Shown here: one piece after another, positions 1 through 8,617 of the stretch
How positions within the stretch are numbered: the stretch's first letter is position 1
Layout of the letters: each line of letters starts with the position of its first letter
NCBI RefSeq assembly: GCF_016863295.1
Contig: NZ_BOOP01000047.1
Coordinates: 20,453 to 84,452, forward strand
Length of the DNA: 64,000 bases
Source: Planotetraspora phitsanulokensis
GTDB lineage: Bacteria; Actinomycetota; Actinomycetes; Streptosporangiales; Streptosporangiaceae
Reading direction: 5' to 3'
Program-made: the position numbers and the translations under genes
The notes under the pieces: generated by a model
The model's database searches: none
What the model saw: the letters and a program-made list of their open reading frames with translations, nothing else
Told to the model about the DNA's origin: nothing

Positions 1-321
1 CGAGTACGCGGCCAGGACCGACGCGACGCTGAACCCGGCGGCACCGATCAGCAGCAGCCGCCGACGGCCGACCCTGTCGCCCAAGGTACCCATGGTGACC
101 AAAAAGCCTGCGCTCATGAACGAGTAGATGTCCATGATCCACAACTGCTGGGTGCTGTTGGCGTTCAGGTCGGCGCTCAGCTGCGGTAGCGCGAGGTACA
201 GCACGCTGACGTCGAGTGACATCAGCAGGGTGGGCATGGCGACCACGATCAGCCCCAGCCACTCCCGCCGGCCGGCCCGCTCCTCGGTTCCGGCTTCGGT
301 CATATTCATTCCAAACTCCAT
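1..321 (-). CDS. MFS transporter, DHA2-like drug exporter, N-terminal part (runs off the window)
   Basis: Only the first 107 codons are present; the rest lies left of the window. The translation shows a charged N-terminus, a first membrane helix (WLGLIVVAMPTLLMSLDVSV), then the loop 2-3 motif GTLGDRVGRRRLL, which is the MFS motif A, and a further helix. The LDVSVLYLALPQLS stretch is typical of 14-helix DHA2 proton antiporters that export drugs or dyes. The start is ambiguous: ATG at 321, 309 and 303 are in frame. ATG 321 has GGAGCAGGAC just upstream and ATG 309 has its own GGAG. The substrate cannot be inferred. Confidence 0.85.
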   Translation of the reverse strand, partial: MEFGMNMTEAGTEERAGRREWLGLIVVAMPTLLMSLDVSVLYLALPQLSADLNANSTQQLWIMDIYSFMSAGFLVTMGTLGDRVGRRRLLLIGAAGFSVASVLAAYS

Positions 322-626
322 GTCCTGCTCCAACGGTCGGCCGGGAGTGCCGGCCGGCCGTGTCCGGGTCGGAAACGTGTTCCTGCAGGTACGACGAGCG
401 GGCTGTCACGAATTCGACAGCTCGAGCGGTCTGGTTCGTGCGGAGGTTCGGCACCCAATCGCGCAGCCCGGACGTCGGAGGTTCGGCTGGCACAACGGAT
501 CACTGGGCGGCCGGCCGCAGCGTCTTCCGCTCCCCCGTTGCCGCCGAACTCGATGGGCGAGCCGGGACGCCCTCTGCCGGGCCGACCGTCCGCCCCTGCC
601 CGGGACGGGTCGCCGGTCGGTGTGGC
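322..626. other. intergenic gap, no gene recognised
   Basis: About 300 bp between the 3' end of the sigma factor gene and the exporter start. It must hold the exporter promoter. Open frames crossing it on the plus strand have arginine/proline-rich shadow composition. There is a GC-rich inverted repeat near 338-368 (GGCCGG runs) but no site I can name. Confidence 0.4.
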
Positions 627-1901
627 TCAGCCGGTCGCGAGCTCCTCGATCCGCGCGGCCAGGAAGTCGCGCTCGGCGCCGTTGTCGGCCAGCCGCAGCG
701 CGGCCTGGTAGGCCCCGATGGCCTCGTCCGTGCGGCGCAACCTTCGTAGCAGGTCGGCCCGGATGGCCGGCAGGTAGTGGTACGAGGCCAGGCGCGGGTC
801 CTGGTTCAGCGGCTCGAGCGCGTCGAGGGCGGCCTGCGGCCCGTCGACCATCGCCAGGGCGACCGCGCGATTCAGCGCGACCACTGGGGACGGCCAGACC
901 ACCAGCAGCGCGTCGTACAGCATCAGCACCTTGGGCCAGTCCGTGTCGGCGTAGCTGGCGGCCGCGGCGTGCTGCGCGGCGATGGCGGCCTGCAGAGCGA
1001 ACCGGCCTGGGCTGCCGGTACGCATGGCCTCGGCGACCAGGAGGCGGCCCTCGGCGATCGCGGCCCCATCCCAAGCCGAGCGGTCCTGCTCTTCCAGCAG
1101 CAACAGCCGCCCGCCCGGATCGGTTCGGGTGGCCCGGCGCGCGTCGGTCAACAGCAGCATCGCCAGCAGGCCACGGACCTCAGGCTTGTCGGGCAACAGC
1201 GCGTCCAGCATCCGGGCCAGGTCCATGGCCCGCTCGACCAGATCGTGGCGGACCAACTGGAGCCCGGTCGGCGCGGTGTGCCCGGTGGTGTACAGCAGGT
1301 GGATGACGGTCAGCACCGCGTCGAGCCGCTCGGGCAGCTCGCCGGCCTCGGGTACCCGGTAGGGGATGCGCGCCGCGAGGATCTTCTTCTTGGCGCGGGT
1401 GACCCGGGCGGCCATGGTGGGCTCGGAGACCAGGAACGCACGGGCGATCTCGGCGGTGGCCACGCCGCAGACCAGCCGGAGGGTCAACGCGATCTGGGCC
1501 TCGCGGGCCAGCGCCGGGTGGCAGCAGGTGAAGATCAGGCGGAGGCGGTCGTCGGCGACCGCCTCGAGGGCAGGGTCGTCCATCTCGATCTCATCGGGTT
1601 CCACGAGGAGCGGCAGCTTCGACTGGAGCGTCTGCTCGCGCCGCAGAGCGTCGATGGCCTTGTTCTTGGCCGTCGTGGTCAACCAGGCACCAGGGTTCGC
1701 CGGGATGCCGTCGCGGACCCAGTTGTGCATCGCTTTGACGTACGCGTCCTGCACGCACTCCTCAGCGAGGTCGAGGTCGCGGGCCACACGCGCCGTGGCG
1801 GCCAGCACGAAAGCCCATTCACGGCGGTGCGCGTCGGCGACGGCCCGCGCGACAGCGTCGCCGGCCGCGGTGGGCTCGACGTTCGCCATATGCGCTGCCA
1901 T
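627..1901 (-). CDS. ECF RNA polymerase sigma factor with C-terminal TPR-like region (ECF42 type)
   Basis: A 424-residue sigma factor, about twice the length of a minimal ECF factor. Region 2 (about residues 20-90) carries DLAEECVQDAYVKAMHNW and the NPGAWLTTTAKNKAIDALRR block. Region 4 (about 120-175) contains LTLRLVCGVATAEIARAFLV followed by SEPTMAARVTRAKKKI. After residue 180 comes the DUF6596-type segment (LLYTTGHTAP) and a helical, TPR-like C-terminus (DALLVVWPSPVVALNRAVA), the layout of group ECF42. The C-terminal domain is believed to replace an anti-sigma factor. These factors usually sit next to a DGPF/YCII-domain gene; none is within reach here. Start ATG 1901 has GAGGAACGG upstream. 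Confidence 0.9.
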   Translation of the reverse strand: MAAHMANVEPTAAGDAVARAVADAHRREWAFVLAATARVARDLDLAEECVQDAYVKAMHNWVRDGIPANPGAWLTTTAKNKAIDALRREQTLQSKLPLLVEPDEIEMDDPALEAVADDRLRLIFTCCHPALAREAQIALTLRLVCGVATAEIARAFLVSEPTMAARVTRAKKKILAARIPYRVPEAGELPERLDAVLTVIHLLYTTGHTAPTGLQLVRHDLVERAMDLARMLDALLPDKPEVRGLLAMLLLTDARRATRTDPGGRLLLLEEQDRSAWDGAAIAEGRLLVAEAMRTGSPGRFALQAAIAAQHAAAASYADTDWPKVLMLYDALLVVWPSPVVALNRAVALAMVDGPQAALDALEPLNQDPRLASYHYLPAIRADLLRRLRRTDEAIGAYQAALRLADNGAERDFLAARIEELATG

Positions 1902-2118
1902 CGGCCGTTCCTCTCTCGCGCGGATCGGCCCCTACACCGACGACGAACGCGTCACCGCGCGTTCGACAACCGCTCCGGCCCGGATCCTACTGCTGCCTCC
2001 CGCCGTCCAACCACGATGGGTGAACACCTGAAGATGCAGTTCAGAGGCTGCTAGCCGGATCGTCTTGTCGCGTCGGACACTGCGGCACAGGGCTGCACCA
2101 TTGCGACCGATGGTACGA

Positions 2119-2129
2119 AGGTAATACCA
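2119..2129. promoter_or_regulatory. GntR/FadR-type operator copy 1 (AGGTAATACCA)
   Basis: Eleven-bp near-palindrome with the FadR-family signature GT-N3-AC. It belongs to a set of almost identical sites at 4795, 6253, 15175, 18978, 27774, 28001 and 30542. It lies upstream of the decayed ferredoxin and the bicupin gene at 2580. Confidence 0.65.
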
Positions 2130-2228
2130 TTCACCTACCTGGGGTCGGAGCCCTGTGAGGGGAGTACATGGACACGCAGCCACGGCACGCGTTCGAGGTC
2201 GCCGCCCCGATCATCGGCGCCGCCCCCA

Positions 2229-2510
2229 TGAAAGTGCTGCACACACGGAGGCGACAGGAAGCCCCACCCCTGCCCGCTGGAGTGCATCGAGCGCGGCGCA
2301 TGCCACCCGGCCTGCCCGATCGACGCGATCGTCGGTGACAGGAACCGGCGAGATGCCCGACAAGGCGCGGGAGCACAGACAGGACAACGCGCCCTTCTTC
2401 ACGACCGCCTGCCCGGCCATCTCACTCCACCGGGGAGCCCCGGCGGAGCCACGAAGGTGGGACGGGTAGGCGTGGACACGGAGCTGACGATCCGGCTGGC
2501 CGAATCGAAG
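2229..2510 (+). pseudogene. decayed [4Fe-4S] ferredoxin, frameshifted with internal deletion
   Basis: Three blocks of an actinobacterial FdxA-like ferredoxin can be read. One frame gives CPLECIERGACHPACPIDAI (from 2271), a cluster-binding region in which about 20 residues between CPLECI and the second cysteine motif appear lost. The next frame gives EMPDKAREHRQDNAPFF (from about 2350). The first frame then resumes with GSPGGATKVGRVGVDT (from 2433), the usual tail of these ferredoxins. The opposite frameshifts and the deletion mean no functional protein can be made. It sits between operator copy 1 and the bicupin gene, so it was probably the first gene of that operon, an electron carrier later replaced by the [2Fe-2S] ferredoxin at 6310. 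Confidence 0.7.
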
Positions 2511-2579
2511 CAACCGTGGCCCGGGCACCGGTGGCGCACCGGCGCCCGAGCAGGACGATGACCGAGAATCGGAGGACCA

Positions 2580-3578
2580 ATGGGCAAGAGCGGACGCGTG
2601 TTCGTGCGTGGACTCACCTCGCAGACGTACGGCCTCGGTGAGTTCCGGCGCCGCCAACTGGCGGTGGACCGGGTGCGTGACGACAGCGTCGTCGTCGACG
2701 ACGCGAAGGTCGGGCACTCGGGCGACAGCGCGAAGAGCCGGACCTGGTGGCGGATCGGTCCTGGCGACGAGGACTTCCTCACGCAGACCATCCAGGTCCA
2801 CTTCGTGGAGCTGCCCCCCGAGTCGTCGAATCACGGCCACGGCCACCAGAACGAGGCCGCCTTCTACATCCTGGAGGGCAAGGGCTACGAGATCCACGAC
2901 GACCAGCGCTACGAGTGGAACAAGGACGACCTGGTCTTCGTGCACACCGACTCGGTGCACCGGCACTTCAACCCGTACCAGGAGCGGGCCGTCGCCCTCG
3001 TGGTGAAGGCGAAGTGCACGTGGATGTTCATGGGGCTCATCCAGCAGGGCCGGTCGGGACCGGTTGAAGAGGAGGAGCGGTTCGGACCCCGTGAGGACTG
3101 GTCCCGGATCTGGACGCCTGGAGTCCTCGACCGCAAGAAGGTGATCTCCCCCGCGGACACGACCTGGCAGGACACCCCGCTGGGGCGGGTCCGCGTCATG
3201 TCCTCACCTGAGCGCACGGACGCCCGCATCTTCAGCGTGGACGCCTTCGAACTCGACATCCCCGCGGGTGGTCACAGCGGCAAGTACTGGAAGATGGCCG
3301 ACGAGGTCTACTACGTCCTCGAGGGCGGCGGGTACGCGCTCCAGTGGGAGGTCGAGGCGGAGATCGCGGAGAAGTACTACGCGAGGATCGCCCTGGAGCC
3401 AAAGCGCTACGACATCCGGCAGGGCGACACCCTCTATGTCCCGCAGAACCACGTCTGCCAGATCTTCGCGGCGGACGGGACCCCGATGCGGCTGTTCAAC
3501 GCGCAGAACCGCGTCTTCAAGCACCTCGGCTACGACACGGTCCACTACTTCGAGCCCGCCTCGAACGCGACGTCGTGA
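2580..3578 (+). CDS. bicupin protein (gentisate-dioxygenase-like fold)
   Basis: A 332-residue protein with two cupin barrels. The first (about residues 65-150) has NHGHGHQNEAAFYILEG, matching HxHx4E, and a later SVHRHF, so all four metal ligands are present. The second (about 220-320) has GGHSGKYWKMADEVYYVLEG, where the usual HxH is replaced by Y-W-K, so its metal site looks dead. Two-barrel cupins include gentisate 1,2-dioxygenase and related ring-cleaving Fe(II) enzymes. In this island, which lacks a LigAB-type dioxygenase, ring cleavage is a reasonable but unproven role. The start follows GGAGG at 2571. A stem-loop follows the gene at 3688. Confidence 0.85.
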   Translation: MGKSGRVFVRGLTSQTYGLGEFRRRQLAVDRVRDDSVVVDDAKVGHSGDSAKSRTWWRIGPGDEDFLTQTIQVHFVELPPESSNHGHGHQNEAAFYILEGKGYEIHDDQRYEWNKDDLVFVHTDSVHRHFNPYQERAVALVVKAKCTWMFMGLIQQGRSGPVEEEERFGPREDWSRIWTPGVLDRKKVISPADTTWQDTPLGRVRVMSSPERTDARIFSVDAFELDIPAGGHSGKYWKMADEVYYVLEGGGYALQWEVEAEIAEKYYARIALEPKRYDIRQGDTLYVPQNHVCQIFAADGTPMRLFNAQNRVFKHLGYDTVHYFEPASNATS

Positions 3579-3687
3579 GCACGCGGACGACGACCGGAGT
3601 CACCCGCTGCGGTGCCGGAAGAGCCGGCGCGGCAGGTTCATCGAGAACGGGTGGCAGAACCACCGTGACGTCGTCCATATGAAGAGC

Positions 3688-3714
3688 GCCTCGCTCCAGC
3701 ACTCGGAGCGAGGC
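3688..3714 (+). terminator. stem-loop, probable terminator of the bicupin unit
   Basis: Perfect 10-bp inverted repeat GCCTCGCTCC / GGAGCGAGGC with a 7-nt loop, about 110 bp after the bicupin stop codon. There is no clear T-run, as is common for actinobacterial terminators. Confidence 0.55.
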
Positions 3715-4790
3715 GGTCACGTCGGCTGAATTGGCTGCCACCGGCAGATGGAGTGGTCCTCCCCACGTTCCGCCGTGACTGCCTGCCAGCCCAGGCCAAG
3801 CGCATGCAGCGGCTCACGAAGAGCGCACAGCCTCGTCGACAGGGTTGCCCAAGACGGCGGACAGTTCCCGGACGCTGAGAACTTTCCCCGCCTTCCATGG
3901 CAACGTGGGGATGTGGCACGACGTACTCCTCATCTCGCATACGAAGAGCAAGTACCCGGTGCTGTGCGGTGACGGCACGACCCGGGTCGAGGTCGCCCGC
4001 ACCGTACGCGTCACGCGTGCAAGCCGGTGTGAGAAGACGCCCGTGCAGTACGGCGACACCGTGAAGACGACCTTCGACCACATGGCCGGCTGGTTGACGG
4101 ATCACTATGTGAGCTGAGGCTGATCGTGTTATCGGCCCGGCATCTGTTCTGCGACGGCGACGCGTTGTGCGTGGAGGCGTAAGAGCTTCAGATAACCTGC
4201 GCCGACCGGCCCGGAGAGGCGGCCACGTTCGCGCGCAAGCCGGCGAACACCACCATCAACGTGGAATGGCTGCCTGTCGACATGCGTGGAAGAAAGCCTG
4301 TTCCCGATATGCGCGACAAGATCGACGAGGCGCGCACGACGCTCGACGATCAAGTTGCCGGATAGTACGACCGTGCTCGGCTGACTCTCGACACACGGGG
4401 TTTGGTCCGTGATCTGACCGGTTCTCGTCGTCGATCACGCCCTGCGCGGTCGTGCTTCCGGTGGTCCGGCCCTCGCTGGGATCGTCGTCACGTGGCTCGC
4501 CGCCGCCCGGTGTGCGGTCAATGCGCTGACGTCCGCCGCCGTGATCCTTACATCGGCAGTGCTGGTCACGTGCTCTGATCCGCGTCGCGCCGCTGCCAGG
4601 CGCCCCCACCAGGTCGTTCGCCGGGGGCCGCTGCTCACGTGCCTCACTTTGGGCGCTGCCGACATCCGATCCCCGAAACCCCGCTCGGCCTGATCACTCG
4701 TAAGCATGCCTCACGGCTTCCCCGAACTCCACGATCCGATGATCCGCGCCCAGCACGAAGTCGACGGGGACGTCGGTCGCCTTCGGTGGT
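3715..4790. other. 1.1-kb region with eroded gene fragments and no intact gene
   Basis: No frame gives a convincing full protein. On the plus strand, 3845-4117 encodes a 90-residue frame whose end (SRCEKTPVQYGDTVKTTFDH) has natural composition, and about 4195-4365 reads FARKPANTTINVEWLPVD in a frame without a start codon. On the minus strand, about 4695-4785 reads DVPVDFVLGADHRIVEFGE and then a stop, perhaps the tail of a lost gene (redoxin-like, weakly). I could not assign a family to any of them. The stretch looks like remains of two or three genes between the bicupin and reductase units. Confidence 0.45.
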
Positions 4791-4794
4791 TTAA

Positions 4795-4805
4795 TGGTAT
4801 TACCT
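4795..4805. promoter_or_regulatory. GntR/FadR-type operator copy 2 (TGGTATTACCT)
   Basis: Palindromic core GGTATTACC, 118 bp upstream of the reductase start. An upstream ATG at 4794 overlaps this site and is therefore not a likely start codon. Confidence 0.65.
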
Positions 4806-4922
4806 AACCGCGGGAGAGGATTCCATGTCACGTATGGACCAGCGGTGTCGCCCTTGGCGGGCTCAGGATGCGGGGCCATCTCCACGGAGGCGGCCGTTCC
4901 GACCCCACTTCCGGGGGGCCCG

Positions 4923-6206
4923 ATGAGCAACGGGACACTGATCGTCGGCGGCAGCCAGGCCGGCCTGCAAGTGGCCGTGTCCCTGCGGCAGCTCGGCGAC
5001 ACCTCACCGATCATCTTGGTCGGCGAGGAGGATCATCAGCCGTACCAGCGGCCGCCCCTTTCCAAGGAGTTCCTCGCCGGCGAGGCGGCGCTCGACTCGC
5101 TGGCCTTCCGCACGCCCGACTTCTACGCCGACTCCGGAATCGACCTCGTATGCGGTGAGCGGGTGAGCGAGGTGAGCCTGTCCACGTCGGGCCCGCCGGG
5201 CTCAGGAGTCGCTATGACCGCGAGCGGGCGCGAACTGCCCTTCAATCGGCTGGCGTTGACCGTGGGAGCGGGCGCCAGGCGGCTTCCCCTGCCCGGCGCC
5301 GACCTCGGCGGGATCTGCTACCTGCGCGAGTACAACGACGCCGCCGACCTGCGGACGCAGCTCTCGACCGCCACGAACGTCGTCGTCGTCGGCGGCGGAT
5401 TCATCGGCCTGGAGGTGGCCTCGGCGGCCCGCAGCCTCGGACGATCCGTCACGGTGGTCGAGGCCGCGGAACGGCTGATGGCCCGGTCCGTGGGAACCGT
5501 GATCTCCGAGTTCTATCGTCAGGCGCACCTTCGCCGCGGCATCGACGTCCGGCTCTCGTCCGCGGTGTCCGGCTTCCAGGGGGAACACGGCAGGGTCACC
5601 GGCGTCACGTTGTCCGACGGCGCGCGCCTGCCGGCCGATCTGGTCCTGGTCGCAGTCGGCGTTCTCCCCCGCACGGAGCTCGCCGAACAACTGGGACTCA
5701 TGTGCGACCAGGGTATCGTCGTCGATGCCCACGCCCGTACCAGCGACCCTTCCGTCGTCGCCGCCGGCGACTGCACCGTGCAGCCGCACCCGATCACCGG
5801 CCAGGGACGGGTACGGCTCGAGTCGGTTCAGAACGCCGTGGCTCAGGCCCAAGTGGCAGCCGCGACGCTGCTCGGCCGGCTTGACACCGTGATGTCGGTG
5901 CCGTGGTTCTGGTCCTACCAGGGTGACCTCAGGTTGCAGATCGCCGGCCTCGCCGCCGGCTACGACACCCAGGTCGTACGCGGTGACCCGGCTGACGAGC
6001 ATTTCTCCGTCCTGTACTACCGGCATGACCGGCTGCTGGCCGTTGACGCCGTCAACCGCCCGGCCGACTACATGACGGTACGCAAGGCCCTCGGCCAGGG
6101 AGCGAGCATCGCTCCGGACCGCGCCGCCGATCCCGACATTCCCCTGAGGTCCCTCGTCGGCGGTCCGGCCCCGGCGGCGCCGGCCGTTCAGCGGGCGGAG
6201 GCGTGA
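4923..6206 (+). CDS. FAD-dependent ferredoxin reductase (rhodocoxin/putidaredoxin reductase-like)
   Basis: A 427-residue flavoprotein. The N-terminus TLIVGGSQAGLQVAVSLRQ is an FAD-binding Rossmann motif, PYQRPPLSKE is the conserved block of oxygenase-coupled reductases, NVVVVGGGFIGLEVASAA is the NAD(P)H-binding GxGxxG motif (about residues 150-170), and VVAAGDCTVQPHP is the second FAD motif (about 275-290). The C-terminal domain (WFWSYQGDLRLQIAG) is typical. It would pass electrons from NAD(P)H to the [2Fe-2S] ferredoxin at 6310 and on to the Rieske oxygenase. Start ATG 4923 follows a GGGGGG Shine-Dalgarno-like run; an in-frame ATG at 4794 was rejected because it overlaps the operator and adds an unconserved leader. 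Confidence 0.92.
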   Translation: MSNGTLIVGGSQAGLQVAVSLRQLGDTSPIILVGEEDHQPYQRPPLSKEFLAGEAALDSLAFRTPDFYADSGIDLVCGERVSEVSLSTSGPPGSGVAMTASGRELPFNRLALTVGAGARRLPLPGADLGGICYLREYNDAADLRTQLSTATNVVVVGGGFIGLEVASAARSLGRSVTVVEAAERLMARSVGTVISEFYRQAHLRRGIDVRLSSAVSGFQGEHGRVTGVTLSDGARLPADLVLVAVGVLPRTELAEQLGLMCDQGIVVDAHARTSDPSVVAAGDCTVQPHPITGQGRVRLESVQNAVAQAQVAAATLLGRLDTVMSVPWFWSYQGDLRLQIAGLAAGYDTQVVRGDPADEHFSVLYYRHDRLLAVDAVNRPADYMTVRKALGQGASIAPDRAADPDIPLRSLVGGPAPAAPAVQRAEA

Positions 6207-6252
6207 GCGGGTGGGGCAAGCCGCTTGTAGCAGATGACCGACTCTGGTCTAA

Positions 6253-6263
6253 TGGACATACCA
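6253..6263. promoter_or_regulatory. GntR/FadR-type operator copy 3 (TGGACATACCA)
   Basis: Matches the island operator at all symmetric positions except T to A at position 4. It lies 47 bp upstream of the ferredoxin start, at the head of the long plus-strand operon. Confidence 0.55.
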
Positions 6264-6309
6264 TAGTAACTTCATCGGTGCGCGTCCGGCAGAACGACCG
6301 TGAGAGGAC

Positions 6310-6642
6310 ATGGGCACCTTGTCCAAAGTGATCTACATCGACAGCGCCGGTCGCGAGTACGCCGTGGATGCGACGGTCGGTGACACGGTCATGGCGACCG
6401 CGGTCAAGAACGGCGTCCCCGGGATCGTCGCGGAGTGCGGCGGGAACTGTTCGTGCGCCACCTGCCACGTGTGGGTGAGCGACGAGTTCGCACCTGTTGT
6501 GGGGCCTCCCAATGACATGGAGGAGGACCTGCTCGACATGGGGGTCTCGGAGCGTCGCGGCACCAGTCGCCTCTCATGCCAGATACGCATCACAGCGGCC
6601 CTCGACGGTCTGAGGGTGGAGATCCCTCCGGAGCAGCCATGA
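6310..6642 (+). CDS. [2Fe-2S] ferredoxin, adrenodoxin type
   Basis: A 110-residue protein with the plant/adrenodoxin-type cluster motif ECGGNCSCATCHVWV (C-x5-C-x2-C) and the fourth cysteine in RLSCQI about 35 residues later. The PPNDMEEDLLD segment is the acidic helix adrenodoxin-type ferredoxins use to dock with their reductase and oxygenase. It lies just downstream of the reductase gene and just upstream of the Rieske oxygenase, giving a complete three-component electron chain. Start ATG 6310 is preceded by GAGAGGAC. Confidence 0.95.
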   Translation: MGTLSKVIYIDSAGREYAVDATVGDTVMATAVKNGVPGIVAECGGNCSCATCHVWVSDEFAPVVGPPNDMEEDLLDMGVSERRGTSRLSCQIRITAALDGLRVEIPPEQP

Positions 6643-6750
6643 CACCCGGACACGGACACACCGTCGGCCGCCCGGTGGGAGCGCGGACCAGCATCGCGGA
6701 TCCGATACCGCCAGTCCGGCATCGATCCATCACATGAAGGGGAAACGGCC

Positions 6751-8037
6751 GTGCTAAGGCAGGACATCAACGAGCTTTTGACGCAGACCGGTCCCGGGAC
6801 GCCGATGGGCGACTTGTTCCGGCAGTACTGGATTCCCGCGCTGCTCGCCGAGGAACTCCCGGAGAACGACTCACCGCCGGTGCGCGTGAAGCTCCTGTCC
6901 GAACGCTTGATCGCCTTCCGCGACAGCGAAGGGCGATATGGCCTTATCGACGAATTCTGCGCGCACCGCGGCGCTTCGCTGTGGTTCGGTCGCAATGAGG
7001 GGTCCGGACTGCGCTGCCCGTACCACGGCTGGAAATACGACGTCACCGGCCAGTGCATCGAGGTGCCGTCGGAGGCGGACAACAGCAGCTTCTGTGAGAA
7101 CGTGAAGCTGCGCGCGTACCCGCTGGTCAAGGTCGGCGACGTCCTGTGGACCCACATGGGCGACCCGGCCAAGCGGCCGGACCTGCCGGAGTTCGAGTTC
7201 GCGCACGTTCCGCCGGAGCAGACCTACACCTCCAAACGGTGGCAGCAGTGCAACTGGCTGCAGGCGTTCGAGGGCGGCATCGACTCCAGCCACGTGACGT
7301 TCCTGCACTCCGGCGGCCTGAAGTCCGACCCGTTGTTCAAGGGCGCCAAGGGCAACGAGTACAACATGAAGGACACCAAGCCGTTCTTCGAGGTCGCCGA
7401 CAGCGAGGGCGGGCTCTTCGTCGGCGCCCGTCGCAACGCCGAGGAGGGCAGCTACTACTGGCGGATCACGCCGTACGTGATGCCGGCCTTCACGATGGTG
7501 CCGCCACGCGGTGACCACCCGCTGCACGGCCATTTCTGGGTGCCGATCGACGACGAGAACTGCTGGACGTACTCCTTCGACTACCACCCGGGCCGTCCGC
7601 TGACGGCCGCGGAACGCCAGGCCATGATCGACGGCCACGGAGTGCACAGCAAGAACATCCCGGGGACCTACCGGCCCATGGCCAACATGGACAACGACTA
7701 CCTGATCGACCGCGAGGCGCAGAAGCGTGGGGAGACCTACTCCGGCGTGGCGGGCATCGCCATGCAGGACGCCTCCCTGCAGGAGAGCATGGGGCCGATC
7801 GTGGACCGTACGAAGGAGCGGCTGGTCCCGGCCGACAGCGGGATCATCAAGGCCCGTCAGAAACTGCGCAAGGCGGCGATCGCGCTGCGGGACGAAGGCG
7901 TGACGCCTCCCGGGGTGGACACGGCGCACCACCGGGTGCGCTCGGCGGCGGTTGTGCTGCCGCAGGCCGAGTCGTTCCTGGACTCCTGCCGCGACGCGAT
8001 CAAGGCCACGCCCGGCGTCCCGCACTCGTCGGTCTGA
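6751..8037 (+). CDS. Rieske non-haem iron oxygenase, phthalate 4,5-dioxygenase-like alpha subunit
   Basis: A 428-residue oxygenase. Rieske ligands are C70-x-H72 and C89-x2-H92 (CAHRG and CPYHGWKY). The mononuclear iron site follows as D178, H181 and H186 in GGIDSSHVTFLH, the D-x2-H-x4-H pattern of the phthalate-dioxygenase subgroup, which works as an alpha-only oligomer; no beta subunit gene is nearby. Expected chemistry is dihydroxylation or O-/N-dealkylation of an aromatic or heterocyclic acid. The start is GTG 6751 with AAGGGGAAA upstream. It is followed without a gap by a small unknown gene. Confidence 0.93.
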   Translation: MLRQDINELLTQTGPGTPMGDLFRQYWIPALLAEELPENDSPPVRVKLLSERLIAFRDSEGRYGLIDEFCAHRGASLWFGRNEGSGLRCPYHGWKYDVTGQCIEVPSEADNSSFCENVKLRAYPLVKVGDVLWTHMGDPAKRPDLPEFEFAHVPPEQTYTSKRWQQCNWLQAFEGGIDSSHVTFLHSGGLKSDPLFKGAKGNEYNMKDTKPFFEVADSEGGLFVGARRNAEEGSYYWRITPYVMPAFTMVPPRGDHPLHGHFWVPIDDENCWTYSFDYHPGRPLTAAERQAMIDGHGVHSKNIPGTYRPMANMDNDYLIDREAQKRGETYSGVAGIAMQDASLQESMGPIVDRTKERLVPADSGIIKARQKLRKAAIALRDEGVTPPGVDTAHHRVRSAAVVLPQAESFLDSCRDAIKATPGVPHSSV

Positions 8038-8038
8038 G

Positions 8039-8542
8039 ATGTCGTCGCTGCCGATGTATGCGAGCGAAAGCGCCAAGGCGGCCTCCGCGAGCGAGTCGCG
8101 CTACCGAATCACCGTGCCGATCGCACCCGCGAGGAACGCCCGCGTCATCGCGCTGGACACGAGAGCCGCGTCGGTCGCCCGACGCATCTCCGACGGCCCC
8201 TGGGCCAACGCCCGGTTCTACACATGCGAGGCCGCACCCGACCGCGGGCCGGCGGACGAGTTCCTGCTGTACAGACTCGACGGAGTGCCGGCCGCGCTGG
8301 ACGACATGCTGAGGGACACCGACGTGGTGGTGATCATGGCGACCGATGACTCGGGAGGGACTCGGGCGGCCGCCATCGGCAGCGCCTGCAGCGCGCGCGC
8401 CATCACCACGGCGGGGGTGGTGCTCGGCGACGGCTTCGAGGCCGACGACGCTGTCGCCGCGCTCCGGCCGCATGCCCGGGTCCTGCTGCTGTCGGCGGAT
8501 GAAAGCGATGCCTTTGAACTGCTCAGAGCTCTGAGGGTCTAG
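8039..8542 (+). CDS. small protein of unknown function, Rossmann/FtsZ-like C-terminal half
   Basis: A 167-residue protein whose ATG lies one base after the oxygenase stop codon, so it is translationally coupled. The first 35 residues are Ser/Ala/Arg-rich and unlike a signal peptide. Residues about 90-165 alternate strands and helices (DTDVVVIMATDDSGGTR, ITTAGVVLGDG, HARVLLLSADESDAFELLRA), resembling a nucleotide-binding alpha/beta fold faintly like part of FtsZ. I do not recognise a family. Its position between the oxygenase and the PanB-like barrel suggests a role in the same pathway. Confidence 0.75.
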   Translation: MSSLPMYASESAKAASASESRYRITVPIAPARNARVIALDTRAASVARRISDGPWANARFYTCEAAPDRGPADEFLLYRLDGVPAALDDMLRDTDVVVIMATDDSGGTRAAAIGSACSARAITTAGVVLGDGFEADDAVAALRPHARVLLLSADESDAFELLRALRV

Positions 8543-8617
8543 CTCGTGTCCGACACTCCCTAGCGGGCCGGCAGCCGGACCAGGCCACACGATTTGACGG
8601 AGGAAGGCGACGGCGAG

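Noticed and set aside
128..2054. Several long plus-strand frames opposite the sigma factor gene
   Set aside because: Arg/Gly/Pro-rich composition typical of frames forced open by high GC; the minus-strand frame has clear sigma domains.
4794..4922. Longer N-terminus for the ferredoxin reductase
   Set aside because: ATG 4794 overlaps operator copy 2 and the added residues are not part of the family; the FAD motif starts right after ATG 4923.
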